DNA of 40,175 nt. Source: Syntrophobacter sp. SbD2 (GTDB lineage: Bacteria > Desulfobacterota > Binatia > UBA9968). Positions 32,435 to 40,040 of this stretch are shown one piece after another. Within the stretch, counting starts at the first letter, position 1, and the number at the start of each line of letters is the position of its first letter. Where the stretch lies: contig CAMDBU010000038.1 in assembly GCA_945889495.1 (NCBI GenBank), forward strand, positions 1 through 40,175, given 5' to 3'. The position numbers were made by a program, and so were the translations under genes. The notes beneath the pieces were generated by a model. It made no database searches. It saw only the letters and a program-made list of their open reading frames with translations, and was not told the DNA's origin.

Positions 32435-32865
32435 TGGCCAAGCATCTCATCGACAGCGATCTTTACATCGATCTCATTCAAAGCCGCGCGGCACTTCCGA
32501 TCGTCCGTGAACTTTACGAAAGCGCCGCGCCGGGAATTTATTTTAGTTCCATTGTCATTCAAGAGTTGTTGGCGGGGGCGCGCGGACCGGGTGCGAGATC
32601 CCAAGTCGAAACTCTCTATCGGCCCTTCGAGCGGGCCGGCCGAATCGTAACCCCGACTCACAGCCATTGGAAAGCTACCGGCGACATGTTGGCCAAGGCG
32701 CTAACGCTGCGGCCGGATTTACGGAACAAGCTTCCGAGTCTCGTCAACGACTGCCTGCTCGCGTTGAGCGCGAGGTCGATTGGCGCAACTTTATACACCC
32801 GGAATCGCGACGATTTCATGCTGCTCAAGCGTCTGCGGTCCTTCGATTTGGTCGTGATCGGCTGA
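32434..32865 (+). CDS. vapC: VapC-like PIN-domain ribonuclease toxin
   Basis: A 143-residue PIN-domain protein. The acidic metal-binding residues are visible: D7 (HLIDSDLYI), E44 (IQELLAG), D106 (VNDCLLAL) and D126 (TRNRDDF). VapC toxins cut tRNA or rRNA. GTG at 32434 is coupled to the antitoxin stop (TAGTG). This is the fourth clear toxin-antitoxin module in the window. Confidence 0.9.
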   Translation: MAKHLIDSDLYIDLIQSRAALPIVRELYESAAPGIYFSSIVIQELLAGARGPGARSQVETLYRPFERAGRIVTPTHSHWKATGDMLAKALTLRPDLRNKLPSLVNDCLLALSARSIGATLYTRNRDDFMLLKRLRSFDLVVIG

Positions 32866-33003
32866 GAAGCTTGCTAACGACAGTTCAATCCAATCCATTG
32901 TTGTCTGTTAACTCAACAGATTCTTCGGTGCGACAGCGCCACGCGATCATGGCGGTTTAGGAAATACTGAGTCCGTCGATTGTCACGGGGAGTCTCCCGC
33001 CGG

Positions 33004-33738
33004 TTAGACTTCCAAGACCATGCCATCCTCGGCCACGGCTACCGCTAAGTCGTTTCTATGCGCGAGCATCTCAGGGCCGAGGTGGGTGAGGAGGAGTCGC
33101 TTGCAAGTCAGGCGGTCGAGGTGGGCGGCGAGCGCCTGATAGTTGACATGCATGCCGGGCTGCTCGCGATAAAATGAGCATTCGCACAGAAACAGATCGA
33201 CGCCGGCGGCATGTTCGATGAACCGGTCGATCCACAATGAGTCGCCGGAAAACAAAATTTGCTTGCCTTCGTAGCTGACCTTCAGCGCCAAAGAAATGGC
33301 ATCGCTCTGGTGCGTTACGCGAAAGGGCAGGACTGCAATGCCGTCGACGTTGGCCGGTTCATCCGGCTGCAAAGTCACAAAGCGCGTCGGCGGAATCTCC
33401 TTGTCTTCGCTGGCGCCGCCGTACATCGTTTGAAACAGCGCGCGGACTTTGGCTTCGGTGCCCGGCGGGCCGGCGATGATGAGCGGCGTGGTTCTGGGCT
33501 GGCGATAGAGGGACTCAATGAAGAAAAACGGCAAGCCGGCGAAATGATCGCCATGGAGATGGGAGAGGAATATCACGTCCAGGCGACGCGGGTCGAAGCC
33601 GGCGCGCTTCATCGCCAACAAAGTCGTCGGCCCGCAATCGAGCAGGAACAACTTGTTCGTAGCTTCGACCAGATAGCCGCTCTGATTGCGCCCGCCGCTG
33701 CCAAAGGCGTCGCCACAGCCGAGGATGTGTAGCTTCAT
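33004..33738 (-). CDS. MBL-fold metallo-hydrolase (RNase Z-like)
   Basis: A 244-residue metallo-beta-lactamase-fold protein. The HLHGDH signature (IFLSHLHGDHFAGLPFFF), an early LGCGDAFGSGGRN, the metal aspartate in LFSGDSLW and the late histidine in LLLTHLGPEM are all present. The arrangement resembles the RNase Z/arylsulfatase-like branch; it lacks an obvious exosite arm, so tRNA 3'-end processing is not assured. No signal peptide. Confidence 0.9.
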   Translation of the reverse strand: MKLHILGCGDAFGSGGRNQSGYLVEATNKLFLLDCGPTTLLAMKRAGFDPRRLDVIFLSHLHGDHFAGLPFFFIESLYRQPRTTPLIIAGPPGTEAKVRALFQTMYGGASEDKEIPPTRFVTLQPDEPANVDGIAVLPFRVTHQSDAISLALKVSYEGKQILFSGDSLWIDRFIEHAAGVDLFLCECSFYREQPGMHVNYQALAAHLDRLTCKRLLLTHLGPEMLAHRNDLAVAVAEDGMVLEV

Positions 33739-33794
33739 GATCGGTTCACATTACAGCAATGCGCCATGGTCTTGCCAAGATGTAATTGCAACTG

Positions 33795-34670
33795 TCACGG
33801 CATGTTGACGCCGGTGGGCGCGAAGTAGTCTGACTTGGCCGTGCGCGTTGCTCGCCAGGGGAGTTCGACACGGCTGCCGTCCGGCAGGTCGACGCGCGCG
33901 GTGCCTTCGATGCGTTCGCCGCGCACTTTGCCGGTGAACTCATGGCGGGTGAGGCCCATGCCTTCGAGGGTGATGGCGAGATTGAAAGAGATATTGTCGC
34001 CGGTCAGCTTTACGTCCGTCAGCACTTCGCGGTTCGTGCTGGCGCGGACGGCGCCTTCGGCGGCTTGAAATTGTTGGTCCAAGACCGCCGCGTAGTTAAC
34101 CCGCTGGCCGGCGAGAGTGAATTCCCAGCTCCAGTTGCCGGTGATTTTCGCCGGCACGATCCACAGGTGGACCGACGGGTTGTCGCCTTCGACTTTGTCG
34201 GCGGGCCAAGTGCCCAAGTCCCAGGTGCTGGTCAATATTCGCGTTCCCGGTCTAGCTCTTTCGAGAATCGTCGGCCGGAGTAGACGCATGAGTTCGGGAA
34301 ACAGCCACATGGTGATCACGGTGGCTTCGCGCAGTTCGGCGTCGAAGGCGTTTTGATGCAGGAACTTGACCCGGTCGGCGACGCCCTGGGCTTGGGCGAC
34401 GCCGTTGGATTCGGCGACCAGCTTGGGATCGATGTCGACGCCCCAGCCGCGTAGTTTGGAATTCAACTTCGCCGCGGTGAGGACGATCAGGCCGTTGCCG
34501 GAACCCAGGTCGACGATCACGTCGTCGTCGCGCAGGTCGGCGAGATTGAGCAGGCGCGCGACGCTTTCCGGCGTGCTCGCTTGGAAAAACGAAAAGCGTT
34601 CTTGGGCCGACACGCTGGCGGCGCTGAGTAGCGCGATGGTAAAGATGAGTATGCGAATGGTCTTGGGCAT
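33795..34670 (-). CDS. Methyltransferase-domain protein with signal peptide
   Basis: A 291-residue protein with an N-terminal signal peptide (ILIFTIALLSAASVSAQE), then a class I SAM-binding motif (VIVDLGSGNGLIVLTAAKL), an acidic second motif (WGVDIDPKLV) and VITMWLFPELMRLL. The C-terminal ~130 residues are beta-rich (FNLAITLEGMGLTRHEFTGK). The start at 34670 has GGAGAG six bases away. A SAM-dependent enzyme in the periplasm is unexpected because SAM is cytoplasmic; either the leader is a membrane anchor or the domain has another role. Confidence 0.85.
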   Translation of the reverse strand: MPKTIRILIFTIALLSAASVSAQERFSFFQASTPESVARLLNLADLRDDDVIVDLGSGNGLIVLTAAKLNSKLRGWGVDIDPKLVAESNGVAQAQGVADRVKFLHQNAFDAELREATVITMWLFPELMRLLRPTILERARPGTRILTSTWDLGTWPADKVEGDNPSVHLWIVPAKITGNWSWEFTLAGQRVNYAAVLDQQFQAAEGAVRASTNREVLTDVKLTGDNISFNLAITLEGMGLTRHEFTGKVRGERIEGTARVDLPDGSRVELPWRATRTAKSDYFAPTGVNMP

Positions 34671-34724
34671 GTTTCTCTCCATTGCGGTTTCGATTGAAGT
34701 AACCAATTCTTTGGCGCTGGTCAA

Positions 34725-34753
34725 TTGACAACCGCTCTACGCCCAAATACATC
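34725..34753 (+). promoter_or_regulatory. Candidate promoter for the SBP-grd unit
   Basis: TTGACA (34725-34730), 17 bases, TACATC (34748-34753), 26 bases before the SBP ATG. The -10 box is weaker than at the other sites. Confidence 0.4.
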
Positions 34754-34779
34754 TCGTGCTGTCTAGGAGTGAATTGGCT

Positions 34780-35754
34780 ATGACGCTGCGAATTCTAATC
34801 GGTGTCGTGATCGTTCTTGGGCTAAGCGCTGGCGATGTTGGCGCGCAGGCGCGCAAGGTCCGCGTCGCCATGCCGGGTTACACTATCGCCGGGATTTCGT
34901 TTCTTACCGCCAAACTCAACGGCTACTACGCCGCCGAAGGTTTGGACGCCGAGCTCATCGCCATGCGCGCGCCGACGGCGAATTTAGCCGTCTTGAGCGG
35001 CAGCGTGGAATTTTCCACCGTGCCGTTGGTGGGCTTGAACACGGCGCTGCGCGGCGGCGCGTTGAAGATCATCATGGTCCACTTCGACAAGCCGCAGCAT
35101 GTGCTCTACGTCAAAAACGACGTGCCGAACTTAAAATCATTGCGCGGCAAAAAAATCGCCGTCTCCGGCCCCGGTGTGATCGACGATGTGCTGCTCCGCG
35201 AGGTGCTGGGTAATAACGGCATCGATGCCAACAAGGAGCTGACCATCCTCAGCATGGGCGCGGCCGATACCCGGGTGACCAGCTTGATCAGCGGCGCGGT
35301 AGAGGGCGCCATGATCATCGCGCCGTTTACGTTTACCGCCAAGGATGCCGGCTTTCGCGAACTAGTGGTCTTCCGCGATCAGGGACTGCTCCTGCCCAGC
35401 GGCGGTGTCGCGGTGCGGGACGACACCTTGAAAAACGAGCCGGCATTGGTGGAGCGCTTCATGCGCGCGTCTATGATGGGATTCATCCACTCGCGCGACC
35501 ATCGCGCTGGCGCGATCGGCGTGTTGGCGAAAAGTTTGAAAATCGACGAAGCGATCGCCGCCAAGGTTTACGATTCGTCGCGTCCGACCATGACTGCGGA
35601 CGGTACGATCAATGACGATGCGCAAAGGAAAATGGCTGCCTTCGTCGCCAAATCTTCCGGCCTCAAAGAAGTGGTCGCGGCCGACAAGGTGTTCGATTTT
35701 TCCGTCGTGCGCAAAGCCAACGCGGCGCTGCTCGCCAAGGGCTGGCAGCCGTGA
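34780..35754 (+). CDS. NMT1/SsuA-type ABC substrate-binding protein
   Basis: A 324-residue binding protein: signal peptide (LRILIGVVIVLGLSAGDVGA), VAMPGYTIAGISFLTAKLNG, AEGLDAELIAMRAPTANLAV, SLRGKKIAVSGPGVIDDVLL and VRDDTLKNEPALVERFMRAS. The ATG at 34780 has AGGAG ten bases upstream; GTG at 34756 is possible. It is the first gene of a unit with the two Grd-like genes, so its ligand is probably the Grd-like enzyme's substrate or a relative. No transporter genes accompany it. Confidence 0.9.
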   Translation: MTLRILIGVVIVLGLSAGDVGAQARKVRVAMPGYTIAGISFLTAKLNGYYAAEGLDAELIAMRAPTANLAVLSGSVEFSTVPLVGLNTALRGGALKIIMVHFDKPQHVLYVKNDVPNLKSLRGKKIAVSGPGVIDDVLLREVLGNNGIDANKELTILSMGAADTRVTSLISGAVEGAMIIAPFTFTAKDAGFRELVVFRDQGLLLPSGGVAVRDDTLKNEPALVERFMRASMMGFIHSRDHRAGAIGVLAKSLKIDEAIAAKVYDSSRPTMTADGTINDDAQRKMAAFVAKSSGLKEVVAADKVFDFSVVRKANAALLAKGWQP

Positions 35755-35761
35755 CGGCTAA

Positions 35762-35791
35762 TTGACAGGCGCGCTCGAACGGCACTAAAGT
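35762..35791 (+). promoter_or_regulatory. Candidate internal promoter before the GrdE-like gene
   Basis: TTGACA (35762-35767), 18 bases, TAAAGT (35786-35791), 18 bases before the ATG at 35810. It lies in the 55-base gap after the SBP gene, so the selenoprotein pair may be expressed separately from the SBP. Confidence 0.45.
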
Positions 35792-35809
35792 CTTCTGCGA
35801 GAGATCACC

Positions 35810-37084
35810 ATGCAACTGACACTGGCCTATCACCCGGTAACTTCGATTCGCTTCGGCGCTAAATTGGCGTTGGACGGCGCCGCGCTGACGGTTGACCAAG
35901 AGGAGCTGCGCGCCCTGGTCCTCGAAGACCCGCTCATTGAAGCGGTCGACTTCGTCATCGCCGCACCCGGCGACAGCCTGCGCGCCGGGCCGATCTTCGA
36001 CATCGTCGAGCCGCGCGCCAAAGCGCCGGGCGGCAGTCCGGACTGGCCAGGCATTCTCGGCGCGCCGCAGACCGCCGGCAGCGGCACCACCCATGTGCTT
36101 CGCGGCGCGACGGTCACCGCGGTGCGCGAAGATTCCTCCGGCGATTCGCGCGGCGCGACTGGTTATATATTGGAAATGAGCGGCGCGCCGGCGGCCGGTT
36201 CGCCCTACGGCAAGCTCTGCCATCTGATCGTCGTGCCCCATTCGCAACCGAACATCGCCGCGGCGGCGCGCCAGCGTGCTTACCGCTTGGCGCAGCTGAA
36301 AATCGCCGTGCGCCTGGCCCAAGCGGCATTCTCGGTTGCGGTGGCGAGTTCCGAAGTGTTCGACAACTCTGACGCCGAGGCGCGGCCCGGACTGCCGCGC
36401 ATCGCCTACATCGGTCAAATCTTTTCGCGCCAGCGCAAACCGCAGGCCGACGAGCATATTCTCTACGGCGCCGACACCGATGGCATGCTGCCGACGCTGC
36501 TCCATCCCAACGAGTGGTTGGACGGCGCACTGGTGCCGTCCTATCATGCGTCGATCGGCGGCGCGGAGACTTATTTCTATCAAAATCATCCGGTGACGCT
36601 AGAACTTTATCGGCGTCATCGAGCGGGCGAGATCAACTTCGTCGGTTCGGTGGCGACCATCGCGTCGGCGAATAATTTCGACCGCGAGCGCAACACCCGC
36701 TTCGCCGCCCATTTGGCCAAGTGGGCGCTGCGCGCCGATGGCGCGGTGCTGACCAAGTTCGGCGGCGGCGTGCCGCATACCGATCTATCCGAGACCGCGC
36801 GCTTGCTCGAAACCATGGGCGTTAAAACCGCCGTGCAAGTGACCGACGCGGCGCGCGATCACAAGGTCGAGTCGGCGCTCTTGTTCAATTTTCCCGAAGT
36901 CGACGCCATCGTTTGCATCGGCGGCAACGACACCCAGTGGAAGCTGCCGCAGGTCGAGCGTGTCATCGCCGCCAACAGCGGCTTGGCGGAAATCCTCGCC
37001 GGCCCGTTGGACATCGAATCCCATAACGTCATCGGCGTCGCCAATCAGCAGGGCGCGTCGCGCTTGCGGTCTGTCGTTTATTAA
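35810..37084 (+). CDS. GrdE-like alpha/beta subunit of reductase component B
   Basis: A 424-residue protein of the glycine/sarcosine/betaine reductase component B alpha/beta family (GrdE/GrdG/PrdA type). Recognisable blocks: FIGA-like VTSIRFGAKLALDGAALTVD, GYILEMSGAPA, PRIAYIGQIFSRQRKP, TLLHPNEWLDGALV (HPNE 232-235), YFYQNHPVTLELYRRH and TKFGGGVPHTDLSETARLLE. In clostridial enzymes this precursor is cleaved at a Cys near position 242 to form a pyruvoyl group. Here that region reads PSYHASIGGAETY, and the only cysteines are at 137 and about 367. It pairs with the downstream selenoprotein. Confidence 0.88.
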   Translation: MQLTLAYHPVTSIRFGAKLALDGAALTVDQEELRALVLEDPLIEAVDFVIAAPGDSLRAGPIFDIVEPRAKAPGGSPDWPGILGAPQTAGSGTTHVLRGATVTAVREDSSGDSRGATGYILEMSGAPAAGSPYGKLCHLIVVPHSQPNIAAAARQRAYRLAQLKIAVRLAQAAFSVAVASSEVFDNSDAEARPGLPRIAYIGQIFSRQRKPQADEHILYGADTDGMLPTLLHPNEWLDGALVPSYHASIGGAETYFYQNHPVTLELYRRHRAGEINFVGSVATIASANNFDRERNTRFAAHLAKWALRADGAVLTKFGGGVPHTDLSETARLLETMGVKTAVQVTDAARDHKVESALLFNFPEVDAIVCIGGNDTQWKLPQVERVIAANSGLAEILAGPLDIESHNVIGVANQQGASRLRSVVY

Positions 37085-37086
37085 GA

Positions 37087-37163
37087 AGGCGTGAGGCATG
37101 AGGCGCGAGGCTTGAGTAAATCTGGAATCCCAACTCGTGCCTCACGCCTCGTGCCTCACGCCT
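37087..37163. repeat. Inverted repeat of GGCGTGAGGC type between grd-like genes
   Basis: Left arm AGGCGTGAGGCATGAGGCGC... (37087-37111), right arm ...GCCTCACGCCT ending at 37163, inverted with a 22-base spacer. It fills the gap between the GrdE-like and GrdB-like genes and ends eight bases before the latter's AAGGAG site. Confidence 0.7.
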
Positions 37164-37181
37164 ATTATTAAAGGAGTTGCC

Positions 37182-38453
37182 ATGCGAGTCGTACATTACT
37201 TGAATCAATTTTTCGGCGGCCTTGGCGGCGAAGAACATGCCGGTAGCGGGCTCGAAGCGCGCGACGGCGCGGTGGGGCCGGGAAAGTTGCTGGAGCAGCT
37301 GCTCGGCGCGGACTGCCAAGTGGTGACGACGTTGGTGTGCGGTGACAACTACGCCGTGGAAAATCAGGAAGCGGTCACCGCGGCGGTGTTGGAGAAAGTT
37401 CGCGCTGCGCAGGCCGATCTGTTCGTCGCTGGACCCTGTTTCATGGCCGGGCGTTATGGCATGGCGGCGGGCGCGCTCTGCGCCGCGGTGCAAAGTAAAT
37501 TAAATATTCCCGCGGTCACTGCCATGGCGGGAGAAAATCCTGGCGCCGATCTCTATCGCGAGTTTCTCTATATCGTCGATTCCGGTGACAATGGCGCCAA
37601 GATGCGCGAAGTGTTGGCGCGTATGGCGGACTTGGCGCAGAAACTTTTGCGCCATGAGACGATCGGCAGCCCCAAGGACGAAGGCTACCTCAGCCGTGGT
37701 TTGATTCGTGACGAGTTTGTCGAGCGCACGTCCGGCCAGCGGCTTGTGGACATGATCGTCAGGAAAGTCACAGGCGAAGCTTTCGACACTGAGATGCGGC
37801 CGACCCAGTTTGCCCCGGTGCCCAAGCCGGCAGCGATCGCCGATCTGACCAAAGCTAAGTTCTTACTGGTCACCGACGGCGGCTTGGTGCCGGTGGGCAA
37901 TCCGGACAAGATTCAAGGCTCGGCGGCGACCCGCTGGGGCGTTTACAGCATTAAAAATTGCCAGGGTTTGGATGGCAAGGATTACGAGATTTCCCATGGC
38001 GGCTACGATCCGCAGTTCGTGCGCCAAGATCCTGACCGGCTGGTGCCGCTCGACGTCATGCGCGATCTCGAGCGCGAAGGCGTCATCGGCTCGCTGCACA
38101 ACGAATTTATTTCCACGTCCGGGCTGTCCAATCCGTTGTCCAACACCCGGCGCATGGGACGCGAGATGGCGGCCAAGGCCAAGGAGCTGGGCATCGACGC
38201 GATCATCCTGACATCCACTTGAGGGACCAGCACTCGCAGCGGCGCTGCGATCACGACGGAGTTGGAAAAAGCTGGCATCCCGACGGTGCAAATCACCGCG
38301 GCGCTACCGGTGGCGAAAATGGTCGGCGCCAACCGGCTGGTGTTGGGCAACGGCATCGTCCACGTCGTCGGCGATGCCAAGGTCTCGGCCGAGGACGAGA
38401 AAAAAGTCCGCCGCCGCCTGGTCGAACAGGCGCTGGCCGCCATGCAAAAGTAA
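37182..38453 (+). CDS. GrdB-like selenoprotein (in-frame UGA = Sec347)
   Basis: A 423-residue protein read through an in-frame TGA at 38220-38222. Surrounding codons give DAIILTST-U-GTSTRSGAAI, matching the selenocysteine site of glycine/sarcosine/betaine reductase selenoprotein B (clostridial form STUGTCTRCGA). Length and the Sec position agree with GrdB/GrdF (about 436 residues, Sec near 350). Other blocks: VVHYLNQFFGGLGGEEHAG, VTDGGLVPVGNPDKIQ and NEFISTSGLSNPLSNTRRMG. AAGGAG lies five bases before the ATG. A perfect 7-bp hairpin follows the UGA. With the GrdE-like subunit it should bind a substrate amine and perform reductive C-N (or similar) cleavage; substrate unknown. Confidence 0.93.
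38220..38250 (+). promoter_or_regulatory. UGA codon and bacterial SECIS-like hairpin (GrdB-like gene)
   Basis: TGA (38220-38222) followed by TCGCAGC-GGC-GCTGCGA (38234-38250): seven perfect pairs and a GGC triloop whose first G is 19 nt past the UGA. Spacing and shape closely match the hairpin in the UGSC gene (loop at +20). Confidence 0.82.
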
Positions 38454-38750
38454 GCACCCTAAGAATCCCACCGATTCCATCGCTTGTGGTTCCGGCTAGC
38501 GCTCCCGGTCGCGGTTCGGCACAATGCCGGCTATTGATCCCTGATGGCTTTGTTATAAAACTTGGGCGGGCGGGCCGCGATGATCGCGCGGCTAGGCTGA
38601 AAACTCAGCGAATTAAGTTACGATCGCGCGCGGGGTTTGCACCGCGCCAACGCTTGCAATGGCGCAAAGTGGATGCTCGGCGTTCTTTGGTAAACCGATT
38701 TATCGATGCCCGAAGCATACTGCGGGTTTTAGTGCATTAAGCTATCTGTC
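38454..38750. other. Intergenic region after the GrdB-like gene, no gene seen
   Basis: About 300 bases with no convincing ORF or RNA gene. It contains GC-rich palindromic bits (GGGCCGCGATGATCGCGCGG, GATCGCGCGCGGGG) but no hairpin with a T-run that I would call a terminator. It must hold the promoter of the HAMP gene. Confidence 0.4.
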
Positions 38751-39881
38751 ATGAACCGAAGAATCCTTGGACCGACGGTCATCGTCACCCTGGCGAGTCT
38801 GCTGCTGTTGCAGCAGTGGGTTTTCGCCGACAGCAGCTGGAGCGTATTGGCGATCCTGATGCGCGTGGTGTCGACCCTGGTCACCATCGTGACGCCGCCG
38901 GAACCGGTGACGAAGTTTTTTGCCGAGCACCTAGCGCTGCCGGCCCTGGTGCTCGGCGCGATTATTTTGGTGTTGTGGGTGCTCGTCGTCGTCGCTAAGC
39001 GGGCAATGCGTCAAGCGACCCCGGATGTGGCCGCGCCGATGTGGGCGCTGCCCAGCGGTGGCGAGTCCACTATGGCAACCGAGTCGCCGTTCTCGCCGGA
39101 GCCCTCGTGGTCGTTGCAATCCTTTCGCTTCAACTGCCTGCGTAGCAAGCTGATCCTATCCTTCGTCGCGATCGGTGCTTTCATCGCCATCGCAGCATGC
39201 TCGATCACCTACAGTTATTTGCATCGGGCACTGGTGCGCGCTGGCACGGAGCGGGCCGCGATCATGGCGCTAGCCGTGAATACCACCGCGAGCGCCCATG
39301 TCAGTGGCCGGCGCTTCAAAGAATTGCGCGACGACTTGGCCAGAGCCGCTTCTCGGCCCGCGGTCGCCTATGCCTACGTTGAAGATGACGGCGGTAAATT
39401 GATTGAATACGCCCCGGCGGACCTACCCAGCCAATTGGTCAACCGGCCGGGGCTGGAGCCGCAGCAGGCGGTGGCCGCCAATCCGGCGCGCTATCGCAAT
39501 GAAATGGTCATCGACCATGCCCAACGTAGTGCGGTCGCGCCGCGATCGGTGGCCCATGTCGGCGTCTGGCAGGATTCGGTGGTCGCCCAGACCTGGGCTT
39601 TGTTGGGTCCCATCCTATTGGTGATCTTCGTTATTGTACTCGGCGCGGCCGGCCTGTTTGTTTACCTGATCCATGATTTGCATCGGCACATGCTTTCCTT
39701 GGTGGAGCAGGCGGCGCGTATCAGCAAGGGCGAATTTACCGTTCCACTGGTGACGACTCGGGCCGACGAACTCGGCGATCTTGCCCGCTCCGTGGAGCGC
39801 ATGCGCTCGAGCCTACGGGCCGTGCTCAGCCGGGTCGGCAGTGAGCCGCCGGTGACTCAATCGCGGCGTGGGCAGGCCTGA
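38751..39881 (+). CDS. HAMP-domain membrane protein without output domain
   Basis: A 376-residue membrane protein. Hydrophobic segments are near residues 8-25, 30-48, 61-82, 133-155 and 283-306. The region 156-282 is probably a periplasmic sensor domain, and 307-360 is a HAMP linker (HMLSLVEQAARISKGEFTVP, ADELGDLARSVERMRSSLRA). After HAMP there is no kinase, cyclase or methyl-accepting domain; the protein ends in a short polar tail. It may be a truncated or partner-dependent sensor. A linker of about 50 residues (83-130) separates the first three helices from the rest. Confidence 0.85.
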   Translation: MNRRILGPTVIVTLASLLLLQQWVFADSSWSVLAILMRVVSTLVTIVTPPEPVTKFFAEHLALPALVLGAIILVLWVLVVVAKRAMRQATPDVAAPMWALPSGGESTMATESPFSPEPSWSLQSFRFNCLRSKLILSFVAIGAFIAIAACSITYSYLHRALVRAGTERAAIMALAVNTTASAHVSGRRFKELRDDLARAASRPAVAYAYVEDDGGKLIEYAPADLPSQLVNRPGLEPQQAVAANPARYRNEMVIDHAQRSAVAPRSVAHVGVWQDSVVAQTWALLGPILLVIFVIVLGAAGLFVYLIHDLHRHMLSLVEQAARISKGEFTVPLVTTRADELGDLARSVERMRSSLRAVLSRVGSEPPVTQSRRGQA

Positions 39882-40040
39882 AGCCCTGCGGTCTTTGCGG
39901 CTGCACCCGGGACGTCAACCGGTGACGCGCCGCCCCAATGAGGTTTGTAATCCGTCGCTGAATTTGCCAAGAGTTGGGTGCTAGCGAACGGCGCGCGGTG
40001 GTTCTATGGCAAGTCCATTCACAGTAATTGTTGTAGCAAA
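39882..40040. other. Intergenic stretch before the insertion sequence
   Basis: No gene is visible between the HAMP-protein stop and the start of the IS repeats. The segment is ordinary GC-rich DNA turning AT-richer toward 40020 (TTCACAGTAATTGTTGTAGC), which probably marks the boundary of the inserted element. Confidence 0.4.

Noticed and set aside
35663-36589. Minus-strand ORF of 308 codons
   Set aside because: Antisense to the GrdE-like gene and the SBP end; composition is that of a shadow frame.
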